Positions 29,836 through 40,100 of a DNA stretch of 64,000 nucleotides are shown here, one piece after another. Within the stretch, counting starts at the first letter, position 1, and every line of letters starts with the position of its first letter. The DNA comes from Aurantimonas sp. 22II-16-19i (lineage in GTDB: Bacteria > Pseudomonadota > Alphaproteobacteria > Rhizobiales > Rhizobiaceae): the NCBI RefSeq assembly GCF_002088275.1, contig NZ_AQQS01000024.1:1-64000 (forward strand). Direction: 5' to 3'. The translations under genes were made by a program, and so were the position numbers. The notes under the pieces are model-generated. The model saw only the letters and a list, made by a program, of their open reading frames with translations. It was not told the DNA's origin and made no database searches.

Positions 29836-30819
29836 GTGACGAAGCGGGAGGTCGAGGCTGCGAACGGGGCGCCAGAGGAGTGGCCGGAGCAGCTCGCTGT
29901 CCGCGCCGCCTGGTGCTACCACATGCTCGGCCTCACCCAGGCCCAGGTCGCCGAGCGCCTCGACATTCCGCGCATGCGCGTCAACCGGCTGCTCGCCCAG
30001 GCTCGCGAGCGCGGCCTCGTCAGCATCGAGATCCATTCCCGGCTGACCGAGAACATCGAGCTCGAGGAAGAGCTCTGCGAGCGCTTCGGCCTCGAACGGG
30101 CCCATGTCGTCCTCGCCGAGCCGCCGAATTTCGACCGGGAGGATCCCGCCCTCGCCGAGCTTCTCGGCCGCGTCGCCGCCCCGATCGTCGCCGGGCGCAT
30201 CGTCCCCGGCATGACCATCGGCAGCGGCTGGGGCATCACGCTGAAGGGCATCGCCGCGGCGATGACCCAGCAGGCGCCGCGCGACATCTCGGTCGTCTCC
30301 ATGGTGGGCTCGCTCAACCGGCGCTCGGCGGTGGACGTCTTCGAGGCGGCGACGCTGCTCGCCCAGAAGCTCTCGGCCGAGTGCTTCTACCTCGCCGGCC
30401 CGCTGATCTGCGACAGCGCTGAGAGCCGCCAGGCGATCATGGCGCAGCCGGCGCTGGAGGCGCTGATGGACCGGGCGCGCCGTGCCGACATGGCGCTCCT
30501 GTCGGTCGGCGGCCCGTCCACCGGCACCGTCAGCCAGGTCGGGCTGGTCGAGCCGGGCGAGCTGGCAGAACTGGTCGAAGCCGGCGCCGTCTGCAACTTT
30601 CTCGGCCACTATATCGACGCCAATGCCAAGGTCGTCGACCATCCGATCAACCACCGGGTCGTCGGGCTGAAGCCGGAAGAGCTGCAAGGCGTGCCGCGCC
30701 GCTTCATGGTGTCCGGCGGGCCGCTGAAGCTGCCGGGGATCCGCGCGGTCCTGCAAGCGGGCCTTGCCACCGAATTCGTCACCGACCAGGACACCGCCCG
30801 CCGGCTGATCGGCGGCTGA
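29836..30819 (+). CDS. SorC/DeoR-type sugar-binding transcriptional regulator
   Basis: 327 residues from GTG 29836. The N-terminal HTH is MLGLTQAQVAERLDIPRMRVNRLLAQARERGLVSIEI. The remainder is the SorC sugar-phosphate sensor (an isomerase-like fold) with the typical GMTIGSGWGITLKGIAAAM, LAGPLICDS, LLSVGGPSTGTVSQVG and GDxxGHYID-like blocks. Members such as EryD and SorC bind phosphorylated sugars or polyols and regulate the adjacent operon. Here it should control the divergent ABC/kinase operon and the class II aldolase just downstream. A strong hairpin follows the stop codon. Confidence 0.93.
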   Translation: MTKREVEAANGAPEEWPEQLAVRAAWCYHMLGLTQAQVAERLDIPRMRVNRLLAQARERGLVSIEIHSRLTENIELEEELCERFGLERAHVVLAEPPNFDREDPALAELLGRVAAPIVAGRIVPGMTIGSGWGITLKGIAAAMTQQAPRDISVVSMVGSLNRRSAVDVFEAATLLAQKLSAECFYLAGPLICDSAESRQAIMAQPALEALMDRARRADMALLSVGGPSTGTVSQVGLVEPGELAELVEAGAVCNFLGHYIDANAKVVDHPINHRVVGLKPEELQGVPRRFMVSGGPLKLPGIRAVLQAGLATEFVTDQDTARRLIGG

Positions 30820-30829
30820 GCCCACCGGG

Positions 30830-30871
30830 CAGGGCGGCCCGGTGAGGGACGGGCCGCCCTGTCATCGTTTT
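30830..30871 (+). terminator. Intrinsic terminator after the SorC gene
   Basis: Perfect 11-bp stem CAGGGCGGCCC (30830-30840) and GGGCCGCCCTG (30851-30861) with a 10-base loop, followed by TCATCGTTTTC. The T-tract is weak, so read-through into the aldolase gene is possible. Confidence 0.65.
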
Positions 30872-30930
30872 CGCCACCGCGGGCCGCTCGGCCGGATCCC
30901 GCAAGACATCCACGGAAGAGGAGGAACAGC

Positions 30931-31587
30931 ATGGAAGACGCAGAACGGGCGCTGCGCGGAGAGATCATCCGGGCCTGCCGGGAGATGGATCGCCGCGGCA
31001 TCAACCAGGGCACCTCCGGCAACATCTCGGTGCGCTGGAAGGACGGCCTGCTGATCACGCCCTCGGGCCTCGCCTACGACACCATGGCGCCGGAGGACAT
31101 CATCTTCCTCGCCATGGACGGCACGCCAAACGGGCCGCACAATCCCTCGTCCGAATGGCGCTTTCACCGGGACATTTTGCGCGAGCGGGCCGATTTCAAC
31201 GCCGTCGTCCACGCCCATCCGGCCTATGCGACCGGCGTCGCCATCACCAACCGCGACGTGCCGGCGGTGCATTACATGATCGCCGCGGCGGGCGGCCCGA
31301 CCCTGCGCTGCGCCCCCTACGCCACCTTCGGCACCGAGGAGCTGTCGCAAAACGCGCTGGCGGCGCTCGAGGATCGCTCCGCCTGCCTGCTCGCCAATCA
31401 CGGCCTGATCGCCTGCGGCCCGACGCTTCCCAAGGCGGTGTGGCTGGCAGAAGAAATGGAGACGCTCTGCCGGCAATATGTCATCGCGCGGCAGGCCGGC
31501 GAGCCGGTCGTCCTCTCCGACGCCGAGATCGCTCACGTTAAGGAGAAGTTCAAGAGCTACGGCCCGAAGCGCAAGGACGCCAGCTGA
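30931..31587 (+). CDS. Class II aldolase/adducin-family protein (FucA-like)
   Basis: 218 residues. GINQGTSGNISVRWKDGLLITPSG is the substrate/phosphate-binding start, Glu lies in SSEWRFHRDI, and the zinc histidines are in VVHAHPAYATG and LLANHGLIACG. The family includes L-fuculose-1-phosphate and L-ribulose-phosphate enzymes, which cleave keto-sugar phosphates to DHAP plus an aldehyde or epimerise them. GGAAGAGGAGGAAC lies just before the start. Its place beside the SorC regulator suggests it cleaves the phosphorylated ketose made by the divergent operon (inference). OtnC-like 3-oxo-tetronate decarboxylase is an alternative. Confidence 0.88.
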   Translation: MEDAERALRGEIIRACREMDRRGINQGTSGNISVRWKDGLLITPSGLAYDTMAPEDIIFLAMDGTPNGPHNPSSEWRFHRDILRERADFNAVVHAHPAYATGVAITNRDVPAVHYMIAAAGGPTLRCAPYATFGTEELSQNALAALEDRSACLLANHGLIACGPTLPKAVWLAEEMETLCRQYVIARQAGEPVVLSDAEIAHVKEKFKSYGPKRKDAS

Positions 31588-31644
31588 GCGGCGGGCCGCC
31601 GGACTTTCGGTCGGCGCCCGGGTGCGCTTGGCGCCCGGGTCCGT

Positions 31645-32331
31645 TCAACCCTCCGGCACCTCCCCGCCGGCACCCGCGTCCGCGCCCACCAGCCGGAGCG
31701 AGCCGTCGGCATCGACCGACGTCCGCAGCGCCTCGTAGTTGCGGGCGCTCGGATGGCGGGTCGCGACGTGGTTGTGCTGGAAGCCGGTGATCACCAGCAC
31801 CGCGGCGCCCGCCGCCTCCGCCGCCGCGATCCCGGCGAGGCTGTCCTCGAAGACCAGGCAGCTCTCGATCGCAACGCCGAGGCGCTCCGCCGCCATCAGG
31901 AAGCCATCGGGAGCCGGCTTACCATTGACAACATCCTCCGCCGCGACGACGAGCCCCGGCACCGGCAGTCCGGCCGCCTGCATCCGCCGGATCGCCAGCC
32001 GCCGCGGCGCCGAGGTGACGAGGGCCCAGCGGTCCTCGGGCAACGACGCCAGAAAGGCGGCGACGCCGCCCGCGGCCTCGATGCCGGCGGTGTCGTCCAT
32101 CTCCGCCTCCAGCACCCAGTCGGCCTCGCGCTCGACATCGACGCCGTCGAGCCTCTGCGCGGCGACGGTGTCCACCGCCCGCTTGCCATGGATGGTCGGC
32201 AGGAAGCGCTCGACGTCGAGCCCATGGCGCTCGGCCCAACGCGCCCAGACCCGCTCGGCGGCGGCGATCGAGGTGAGGATGGTGCCGTCCATGTCGAAGA
32301 GGAAGGCGGCGTAGCGGTCCGGCTGATGCAT
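31645..32331 (-). CDS. HAD-superfamily sugar-phosphate phosphatase
   Basis: 228 residues, HAD subfamily I with a helical cap. Motif I is FLFDMDGTILTS, motif II ALVTSAPRR, motif III lysine in VVNGKPAPDGF, and motif IV LVFEDSLAGIAAAEAAGA. It resembles HxpA/YfbT-type phosphatases for small sugar or polyol phosphates and glycerol-3-phosphatase. It is convergent with the class II aldolase gene. It could dephosphorylate a dead-end or toxic polyol phosphate from the neighbouring pathway (inference). Confidence 0.88.
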   Translation of the reverse strand: MHQPDRYAAFLFDMDGTILTSIAAAERVWARWAERHGLDVERFLPTIHGKRAVDTVAAQRLDGVDVEREADWVLEAEMDDTAGIEAAGGVAAFLASLPEDRWALVTSAPRRLAIRRMQAAGLPVPGLVVAAEDVVNGKPAPDGFLMAAERLGVAIESCLVFEDSLAGIAAAEAAGAAVLVITGFQHNHVATRHPSARNYEALRTSVDADGSLRLVGADAGAGGEVPEG

Positions 32332-32568
32332 GGGTTCGACAGTCTCGGGTGAGGGTTCGGATCAAGGCGGACGGAGAATAGCGCCCTTCGGGCCCTCGTC
32401 ATCTTCGGCTGCCGGCGAAGGGGACGCCAGCCCGGATGCATCGTCATCCCCGGCTTCGTCCAGGCCGCCTTCGCCCCTCATGGCCTCTCCGGGATCGATG
32501 CTCCCTCGTCGGTCTGACGGTTCGGGCCGGTCGACGCGCCGGGTCGGCCCCGAGGCCGCGACGTCCTG

Positions 32569-32670
32569 AGAGCATGATCTTGAAAAGTGGGAACCGGTTT
32601 TCGGGAAAGATCATGCGGCAACAATAAGATGGAGCGGTATGGCGATCGAAGCTGATCTCATCCCGCTCTA
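32569..32670. repeat. ~100-bp dispersed palindromic repeat, copy 2
   Basis: Reads AGAGCATGATCTTGAAAAGT ... GGAACCGGTTTTCGGGAAAG ... ATCATGCGGCAACA ... AGCTGATCTCATCCCGCTCT, the reverse orientation of copies 1 and 3. Its right edge forms the TAG stop codon of the hydroxyisobutyrate dehydrogenase gene. The rest of the 336-bp gap (32332-32568) holds no gene. Confidence 0.85.
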
Positions 32671-33528
32671 CCCGGCGCTCAGCTTCTCCAGGATCGCCGA
32701 GAAATCCTTGCCCTTGCCGCCGCCCTCGACGAACGCCTTGTAGACGTCCCGCGCATGCCGGCCGAGTTCGGTCGCCGCGCCGTTCGTCTCGGCGGCCGTC
32801 TGGGACAAATCGAGGTCCTTCAGCATCAGCTCGGCGGCAAATCCCGGCCTGTAGCCGCGGTCGGCCGGGCTTTCCGGGCCGACGCCCGGCGCCGGGCAGT
32901 AGGTGTTCAGCGACCAGCAGGACCCCGAGGAGGTCGAGGCGACGTCGAACATCGCCTGGCGGTCGAGGCCGAGCTTGTCTGCGAGGTGGAAGGCCTCGCA
33001 GACGCCGATCATCGAGATGCCGAGGATCATGTTGTTGCAGATCTTCGCCGCCTGGCCGGCGCCGGCCTCGCCGCAATGCACCGCCTTCGCGCCCATGATC
33101 TCGAAGAGCGGCCGGCCCTTGGCGAAGGCGGCCTCCGACCCGCCGACCATGAAGGTCAGCGTGCCCGCCGCAGCGCCTCCCGTTCCCCCGGAGACCGGCG
33201 CGTCGAGGGACATCAGCCCCTTTTCGCCGGCCATATCGTGCACCGCCCGGGCGCTCTCGACGTCGATGGTCGAGCAGTCGATGATGAGCGTCTCCGGATC
33301 GGCGGCGGCGATGATCGCCGCATGCACCGTCCGCACGATCGCGCCGTTCGGCAGCATGGTGACGACCACCTCGCAGCCCCTCACGGCATCCTCCATGGCG
33401 GCGGCTTGCGTCACGCCCTCGACGCTCACCCCCGCCGTGTCGAAGCCGGCGACCTCGTGGCCCGCCTCGGCGAGGTTCTTCGCCATCGGCGCGCCCATGT
33501 TGCCGAGCCCGATGAAACCGATCTTCAT
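32668..33528 (-). CDS. mmsB: 3-hydroxyisobutyrate dehydrogenase
   Basis: 286 residues. IGFIGLGNMGAPMAKNLAEAGH is the NAD site with the HIBADH start signature. DAPVSGGTGGAAAGTLTFMVGG carries the substrate motif, and the catalytic Lys is in GQAAKICNNMILG. The GSCWSLNTYCPAPGV segment and KDLDLSQTAA are diagnostic for true MmsB. It oxidises 3-hydroxyisobutyrate to methylmalonate semialdehyde in valine catabolism. The gene 100 bp upstream encodes the preceding step (3-hydroxyisobutyryl-CoA hydrolase), so the two probably form an operon. Confidence 0.95.
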   Translation of the reverse strand: MKIGFIGLGNMGAPMAKNLAEAGHEVAGFDTAGVSVEGVTQAAAMEDAVRGCEVVVTMLPNGAIVRTVHAAIIAAADPETLIIDCSTIDVESARAVHDMAGEKGLMSLDAPVSGGTGGAAAGTLTFMVGGSEAAFAKGRPLFEIMGAKAVHCGEAGAGQAAKICNNMILGISMIGVCEAFHLADKLGLDRQAMFDVASTSSGSCWSLNTYCPAPGVGPESPADRGYRPGFAAELMLKDLDLSQTAAETNGAATELGRHARDVYKAFVEGGGKGKDFSAILEKLSAG

Positions 33529-33629
33529 GCTGTCCTCCCAGGGTCGTTCTGCGGAGCGGGCGGTCTTCCCGGCGCGCCGCTTTCCTTATCGATCATTCCT
33601 CGCGCGTCGGTCCGCGTGCAACGCCTTGC

Positions 33630-34730
33630 TCAGAACGTCAGCTCGTCGTCGCCGAGCGGCGCCAGCATCGCCGTCACCTGTTCGTGCGGCAGATCCTCTA
33701 ACCGTTGCGTCGACCAGCGCGGCGCCTTGTCCTTGTCGATCACCACCGCGCGGGTTCCTTCCAGAATGTCGCCCATGGTCTGGGCGCGAAAGGTGTAGCG
33801 ATATTCGCGGGTGAGCGCCGTCTCGATCGACGGGGCGGCCCTTGCCGCACGCACCAGTTCGAGGGTGACGGCCAGCGACAGCGGCGAGCCGCGGCGGATC
33901 GTCTTCGCCGTGGCAGCGGCGAATTCGCCGCCGTCGGCCTCCAGCGCGGCGAGGATCGCGGCGGTGTCGGGAAGGGCGAAGAATCGGTCGATCGCCTCCA
34001 TCCGGTCCGGCAGCTCGCCCGGCTCGGGCGTCTCGAACAGGTCCTCGATCGCGCCGAGATCGCCGCTCGCCGAAAGCCGCTCCACCGCCTCGCCCATCCT
34101 CTCCGAGGGCATGAAGCGATCGGCAAAGCCGGCGAGGATCGCGTCGGCGGCCTTCATGCGGAAGCCGGTGAGGCCGAGATATTCGCCGAGCCGGCCGGGC
34201 CCCTCGCCGAGCACCAGCGTACCGCCGACGTCGGGGATCAGGCCGATGCCGCATTCGGGCATCGCCACCATCGAGCGCTCGGAGACGATCCGCAGCCGGC
34301 CATGGGCCGAAAGCCCGACGCCGCCGCCCATGACGATGCCGTCCATCATCGCCACATAGGGCTTGGGATAATGGGCGATCTGCCGGTTCAGCCGGTATTC
34401 GTCGGCAAAGAAGCGGCGCGCCGTGTCGAACCGGCCGGCCTTGCCCTCGTGATAGAGCGCCGCGATGTCGCCGCCGGCGCAGAACGCCTTGTCGCCGGCC
34501 GCGTCGATCACCACCAGATCGACTGAATCGTCGCCGGCCCAGGCCTCCAGCGCCGCCGCGATGGCGAGCGCCATGTCGTGGTCGAGGGCGTTCAGCGCCT
34601 TCGGCTTGTTCAGCGTGATGCGGCCGGCCCGGCCGGTTTTTTCGATGAGGACGCCCGCCGCCTCGCTGTCCGTGCGTTGCAAGACCCCTGCTCCCTCTTC
34701 TTCGTCACCGGTTGGCGTTGGCGGCAACAT
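33630..34730 (-). CDS. 3-hydroxyisobutyryl-CoA hydrolase (enoyl-CoA hydratase/isomerase family)
   Basis: 366 residues from ATG 34730. The crotonase core is ITLNKPKALNALDHDM, the oxyanion loop FCAGGDIAALYHEGK, then KPYVAMMDGIVMGGGVGLSAHGR and MPECGIGLIPDVGG. The C-terminal extension (EYRYTFRAQTMGDILEGTRAVVIDKDKAPRW) identifies the HIBCH type rather than a simple hydratase. It releases 3-hydroxyisobutyrate from its CoA ester in valine degradation. A TTG at 34682 with a purine-rich leader would give a shorter protein closer to family length. Confidence 0.92.
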   Translation of the reverse strand: MLPPTPTGDEEEGAGVLQRTDSEAAGVLIEKTGRAGRITLNKPKALNALDHDMALAIAAALEAWAGDDSVDLVVIDAAGDKAFCAGGDIAALYHEGKAGRFDTARRFFADEYRLNRQIAHYPKPYVAMMDGIVMGGGVGLSAHGRLRIVSERSMVAMPECGIGLIPDVGGTLVLGEGPGRLGEYLGLTGFRMKAADAILAGFADRFMPSERMGEAVERLSASGDLGAIEDLFETPEPGELPDRMEAIDRFFALPDTAAILAALEADGGEFAAATAKTIRRGSPLSLAVTLELVRAARAAPSIETALTREYRYTFRAQTMGDILEGTRAVVIDKDKAPRWSTQRLEDLPHEQVTAMLAPLGDDELTF

Positions 34731-34899
34731 GTCGCCGGTGGCCCGGCTTGTCCATCGGCTGGACTGCGCGAATGTGCCCCTCGATGGACAAGCCGGCCGC
34801 CCGCCCCGGTCGGGCGCCTCGATCCGGCGCAACCAGCGGGATCGACAGGCGGCCCCGCCACCCGGTATCGAAGTCCTCATTTAGGAACAACGGAGCAGG

Positions 34900-35625
34900 G
34901 TGGGCGTGACGCAGGACGACAGGGCAGGGCCGGGCAATGACGAGGGGCGCCTCGATCCACGGCGGGCCGAGGCGTTCATTCTCGCCAACACCGCCGTATC
35001 CCGGCCGCCCCATGTGCCCGAAATCGCGCTCCGCCTCGCCTCGGAAGCCCACGAGCTCTGGCAGAAGACCGAGGAGGAACTCGCCGAGCTCGGCCTGCCG
35101 CCGCCCTTCTGGGCGTTTGCCTGGGCCGGCGGCCAGGGTCTGGCGCGCTATCTGATCGATCACCCCGAAGCCGCCGCCGGCCGCTCCGTCGTCGATTTTG
35201 CATCCGGTTCCGGCCTCGTCGCCATCGCCGCGCTGATGGCCGGGGCGGCATCGGTCACCGCCGCCGACATCGACCCGTTCGCCGCGGCCGCCTTGAAGCT
35301 CAATCTGGCCCTGAACGTCGCAGCCGGCGCCCCCCGCGGATCGATCGGCTTTCGCGGCGACGATCTCGTCGGCCGGCCGGTGGAGGCCAACCTCGTCCTC
35401 GCCGGCGACGTCTTCTACGACCGCGACATGGCCCGCGCCGTCACCCCCTGGTTCGACGCGCTGGTGCGGAACGGCGTCGCGGTTCTCGTCGGAGATCCGG
35501 GGCGGGCCTATCTGCCGCGGGAGCGGCTGGACCGGCTCGCCGAATATGAAGTGCCGGTCAGCCGGGCGCTGGAGGACCAGGAGATCAAGCGCGTCGCCGT
35601 CTGGCGGTGGCGCGCGCCGGCCTGA
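34900..35625 (+). CDS. Class I SAM-dependent methyltransferase (ETFB-lysine/nicotinamide N-methyltransferase-like)
   Basis: 241 residues from GTG 34900, preceded by GGAGCAGG. The sequence has PPFWAFAWAGGQGLARYL, the methyltransferase-16 hallmark, followed by the SAM motif VVDFASGSGLVAIAALMAGA, then AADIDPFAAAALKLNLALN and LAGDVFYDRDMA. Human and rhizobial relatives methylate lysines of electron-transfer flavoprotein beta. The protein substrate here is unproven. It is divergent from the hydrolase gene (170 bp). Confidence 0.88.
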   Translation: MGVTQDDRAGPGNDEGRLDPRRAEAFILANTAVSRPPHVPEIALRLASEAHELWQKTEEELAELGLPPPFWAFAWAGGQGLARYLIDHPEAAAGRSVVDFASGSGLVAIAALMAGAASVTAADIDPFAAAALKLNLALNVAAGAPRGSIGFRGDDLVGRPVEANLVLAGDVFYDRDMARAVTPWFDALVRNGVAVLVGDPGRAYLPRERLDRLAEYEVPVSRALEDQEIKRVAVWRWRAPA

Positions 35626-35752
35626 CGCGGCTCGCCCGTCTGCCGGCCCGTCTTCGCCCGCTCGCCGATGGCTGCGTCCCATAACGGTCAGTTGACGAAA
35701 CGCCCATGCTCTCGCAAGCTCCGACGCGGGGAAAGCGAGGGGGCTGGGATCG

Positions 35753-36148
35753 ATGTCGCTGACGACGGTCGATACTTTCGCCATCGTCCTGGCCACGGTG
35801 GTCTCGATGATCGTCGGAACGATCTGGTACACGGCGCTGGCCCGCAGCTGGCGACGGGCGTCGCGTTTCGATCTACTGGGCGACCCGGAGCGCCACGGCA
35901 ACATCGCTCTCGCCGCGGCCGCGCAAGGCGTCATGGCGACGGTGTTCTCGCTGCTCCTCGCCCATTTCGAAACCGTCACCCTTCTCGATGCGCTGCTTTC
36001 CGCGGTGTTCCTCTGGCTCGGTTTCGTCGCCACGACCGTCCTCGTCAACCGCCGCTTCCAGGGCTTCGGCTGGGACCTGCCCCTCATCGAGGCCGGCCAT
36101 TGGCTGGTCGTGCTGCTCGGCCAGGGTCTCGTCTTCGGATCGTTCTGA
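35753..36148 (+). CDS. DUF1761-type membrane protein
   Basis: 131 residues with four hydrophobic segments (about 8-28, 52-72, 78-98, 112-130). The layout is TFAIVLATVVSMIVGTIWYT at the N-terminus, then GVMATVFSLLLAHF and LWLGFVATTVLVNRRFQG, as in the DUF1761 family. Function unknown. GGGGAAAGCGAGGG lies upstream of the ATG. It is followed by a 1-kb gene-free repeat region. Confidence 0.8.
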   Translation: MSLTTVDTFAIVLATVVSMIVGTIWYTALARSWRRASRFDLLGDPERHGNIALAAAAQGVMATVFSLLLAHFETVTLLDALLSAVFLWLGFVATTVLVNRRFQGFGWDLPLIEAGHWLVVLLGQGLVFGSF

Positions 36149-36189
36149 CCGGATCGGCCGGACGAAGGCCGCTTGCGTGGCTGGCGTCC

Positions 36190-36812
36190 CGCGGTAACGA
36201 TGGAAATGGCAGATGCCGGGGCGCAGAAAAAGAAGGCGCCAGCCCCAAGGCGTCGTCGGTCTCGGGCCCCGTCCCCACCGCCTTCACACGTCTCGCCTGA
36301 TCGCTCGATGCGGATGCTGAGTTCAGCCCCGTCGCGAACCGCTATGACATGTTCTCTTTCAGGTGCTTACGCTACCGCGCCGCATCCTCGGGCTTGTCCA
36401 GAGGATGCGACGCGGGTTGATGGCCGGGCGCTTCGCGGTCGAGGGCCATTCTGCGAGGATTCTGTCGCCGAGCCGGCGGTAGATCCTCGGGACGAGCCCT
36501 ACGAGATTCACACATTTCGGAGGGGCTTCGTTTGCAATCCGATGCCAGGCGGCGTTTCCGGGAACGAATGGTGGCGAAACCTCGCAGCCTCGTCGTTCTC
36601 GGGCTCCGTCCCGAGAATCCAGGGGCACCCGCCGCAACATTGCCGCTTGCGCCTTCAGGAGCTGAAGCCGATCGCGCTCGACGATCTCTGGATTCTCGGG
36701 ACGGGGTCCGAGAATGACGACGCGTTGGGGCTGGCACCTTCTCTTTTCGGCGCCCCGGTGCATTCGATTTCCATCGTAAGACGCTGGCTTGGAGGAGCTT
36801 TTCGAGATGTGT
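36190..36812. repeat. Mosaic of nested palindromic elements
   Basis: The outer parts (36190-36300 and 36724-36812) are the two halves of the element seen intact at 13775-13940, including GATGCCGGGGCGCAG, CCATCGTAAGACGCTGG and GAGCTTTTCGAGATGTG. They are separated by ~420 bp of other sequence. Inside this is a separate inverted repeat with 33-nt arms (36590-36622 and 36688-36720, 30 of 33 matching; GGGACGGGGTCCGAGAATG is one flank). No gene is supported anywhere in 36149-37185. Confidence 0.8.
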
Positions 36813-36917
36813 GAATACTGTGGGGACAAGCCCGAGGCCGTAGGTCAATCTCCTTTCGGGCACGAACGATCCGCCGCCTGTTCTCCGGTTCGTCGTCGCA
36901 GAACCGGTCAAAGCATG

Positions 36918-37078
36918 AAAGCTTCGTCATCCCGGGCTTGACCCGGGATCCATTCCTCTGCCCTGGAACCAGCCGATCGCTCCAGAAGATTCAACGACTT
37001 CGGAGCGGTCTGTCGCTGCGGCGTCGATGATTTGGAATGGATCCCGGCTCGGGGGCCGGGACGACGAAGCTTCAAGTC
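36918..37078. repeat. Dispersed hairpin repeat with CCCGGGCTTGACCCGGGATCC
   Basis: Left arm GCTTCGTCATCCCGGGCTTG with ACCCGGGATCCATTCC; right arm GGAATGGATCCCGGCTCGGG with GGCCGGGACGACGAAGC. The two flank about 85 bp of unrelated sequence. A second copy with a different interior lies at 44914-45062. It is of the widespread alphaproteobacterial intergenic type. Confidence 0.8.
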
Positions 37079-37185
37079 TTGAGACCACCCTTCATTGCAG
37101 ACCTGCCGTGGCATCGACTTCTCACGGTTGAGCCATCGGCACGATCCAGGACTCGCGGAACCCCAGACTGACAGAGTTCGTCACC

Positions 37186-40100
37186 TCAGAACACGAAGTC
37201 GTTCGCGTCGAGATCGGCGATGTTCACGCCGGCGAGCGTGATGGTGTTGCCGGCCCCGTCGGCGATGACGGCATTGGCGCCGCTCTGGCTGAGATGGCTG
37301 GCCGCAAGGTCGGCGAAGCCGGTGATCGCCGTGACGTCCCGGAGGTCGATGCGCTCGAAATTGTTGAGCGCCTCGAAGTCGGTGATGGTGTCGTTGCCGA
37401 AGCCGTTGGCGAAGACGAAAGTGTCGGCATTGGTGCCGCCCGTCAGCTGGTCGTTGCCGGCGCCGCCGATCAGCGTGTCGAAGCCGGCCTCGCCGGAGAG
37501 CCGGTCGGCGCCGATGCCGCCCGTGAGCGTGTCGTTGCCGTTGCGGCCATAGAGCCAGTCATTGCCGTTGCCGCCGTCGATGGCGTTGTCCGCCGCGTCG
37601 CCCCGCAGGTTGTCGGCCGCTCCCGAGCCGAGGAGGTTCTCGATCGAGACATAGACGTCGCCTGCCGCCTCGCCGGTGTTGAGAGCGGCATTGGCGAGAT
37701 CGGCGAGGACGGGGCCGGCGGCGTAGATGTAGGACGCCGTGTCGTTGCCGGCGCCGCCGTTGAGGGTGTCTGCGCCGAGGCCGCCTTCCAGCCGGTCGTT
37801 GCCTTCCCCGCCGATCAGCGAATCGTTGCCGCCCCGCCCGAACAGCCAGTCGTTGCCGAGGTGGCCGTCGATGCGGTTGGCGCCGTCGTCACCGCGCATG
37901 TTGTCGTTGAAGATCGAGCCGAAGAGGTTCTCGATCGACGTGTAGCTGTCGCCCGCGGCGTCGCCCGAATTGACGTTGGCCGAAACGAGATCGGCGAGGA
38001 CGGCCCCCGAGGCAAAGGCGTAGTAGGCGGTGTCGGTCCCGCCGCCGCCATTGAGGACGTCGCCGCCGGCACCCCCGTCGAGGCGGTCGTCGCCGAGGCC
38101 GCCGAACAGCCGGTCGGCGCCGGCGTCTCCCGCCATGACGTCGTTGCCATTGTTGCCGGCGATGACGTTGTCGCCCGCATCGCCGCGCAGATTGTCGTTG
38201 AAGTTGGAGCCGGCGATGTTCTCGACCTGGGCATAGGTGTCGCCGGCGGCTTCGCCGACATTGCGGGAGGCATCGCTGAGGTCGACGAGCACCGCGCGAT
38301 CCGCCCCGAGATAGCTCGCGGCGTCGGAGCCGGTCCCGCCATTGAGGACATCCGCCCCGAGCCCGCCGACCAGCGTGTCGTCGCCGCCCCGGCCGAACAG
38401 CCGGTCGTCGCCGAGGCCGCCGGTCACCACATTGGCCGCGTCGTCGCCGCGCAGATTATCGTTGAAGTTGGAGCCGGAGAGGTTCTCGATCAGATAGTAG
38501 CGGTCCCCGGCCGCGTCGCCGGTGTTGATCGAGGTCACCAGGAGGTCGGCAATGACGCCGGCACTCGCCGAACCATAGGAGGCGGTGTCCACGCCGGCAT
38601 TGCCGAACAGCCTGTCCGCATCCGCCCCGCCGTCGAGGATGTCGTCTCCGTCACCGCCCGAAAGCGTGTCGAGACCCGCGTCGCCGAACAGCGTGTCGAT
38701 GTTGAAATCGCCATAGAGGAAGTCGTTGCCGTTGCCGCCGTGGAGATCGTCGAAGCCGGCATAACCGCGCAGGAGGTCGTCTCCGTCGCCGCCCTCGATG
38801 CGGTTGTTCTCGATGCTTCCGAGGAGCGCATCGTTGCTCGACGAGCCGATCAGGTTCTCGATCGAGATCAGCGTGTCGCCGGTCGCGTCGCCGCTATAGG
38901 CGATGTTGCCGCCGAGATTGACGCGGACGGCGAGCGAACCGGAATAGCTCGCCGTGTCGATGCCCGATCCGCCGTCGAGGGTGTCGCCGCCGCGCCCGCC
39001 ATTCAGGATGTCGTTGCCCGATCCGCCGCTGAGATTGTCGAGGCCGTCGCCCCCTGAGAGCACGTCGTCGCCCCGCCCGCCGGACAGGCCGTCGTCGCCG
39101 TCGTCGCCCATCAGGATGTCGTCGCCGCCATTGCCGGTGATGGAATCGTTGCCGGCGCCGCCGGAGAGGACGTCGTCGCCCTCCTGGGTCGGAGCGTTCT
39201 CGAGGTCGAGCGAGACCTGGACCGAGGTCATGGCCGGGTCCGAGGCGATCAGCTTGACGGTGACCTGGTCGCTGGCGGTGGTGGAAAGGCCGTCGAGCGT
39301 CACGTCGTATTGCAGGCCGAGCGGCGTGATGGTGAAGCCGTCGGGGGTGATGGTGCGAACGAGCTGGTTGTTGACGTAGACCTCCAGCCGCTCGATCTCG
39401 CTCGTCGCCACCGCCGAACCGGTGAGGCCGGCCGTCAGGGTGGAGGGCGTCAGGACGCGCTCGGCGGAATTGTTGGCGATGCCATCGTCGACGAGGTCGA
39501 GATCGGAAAGCACCGCGCCGTTGCCGAGGCCGATCGAGCGGATTTCGGCGTCGAGGCCGTTGGCCGCCAGCAGCGTCGCGACCTCGTCGGTGAAGCTGCC
39601 GCCATCATTGTTGCCGCCGTCCGAGATGAAGAAGACGCGGTTTTCGCCGGCACCGGCGTTCTGGAGGGCGACGATCGTCTGCTGCAGGGCGGCCTCGAAA
39701 TCCGTGCTGCCGCCATCGTCGAGCGCGCGCAGGGCATTCGACACGCCGCTGCCGGCCGTCCCCTGGTAGGAGATCGACGCGTTGGACTGGAACGGCACGA
39801 TCGACACCTGCGACGTCCCGAGACCGGCATTGACGATCGAGGCGTTCAGCGCCTCGAAGGCCGCGATGGTGCCGTCCATGAGGGTGTTGGACGAGCCGTC
39901 GCCATTCAGGTCGCCGACCGTCTCCGAGCCGGTGAAGGGGTCGGCCATCGAGCCGGAGACGTCGATGACGTAGACGATGTTGAAGTCGCTGTTCTGGATG
40001 AGATTGCGGCTGATGAAGCCGGAGATCTCGATCTCGTCGGAATCCGACGCATCCGGCAGCGTAACGGACAGTGCGAGATTCTGCTGCGTCGAGGGAACGA

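Noticed and set aside
31588-31644. Bidirectional terminator between the aldolase and HAD genes
   Set aside because: GGCGCCCGGG occurs twice as a direct repeat and can form several weak structures, but there is no clear stem plus T-run on either strand.
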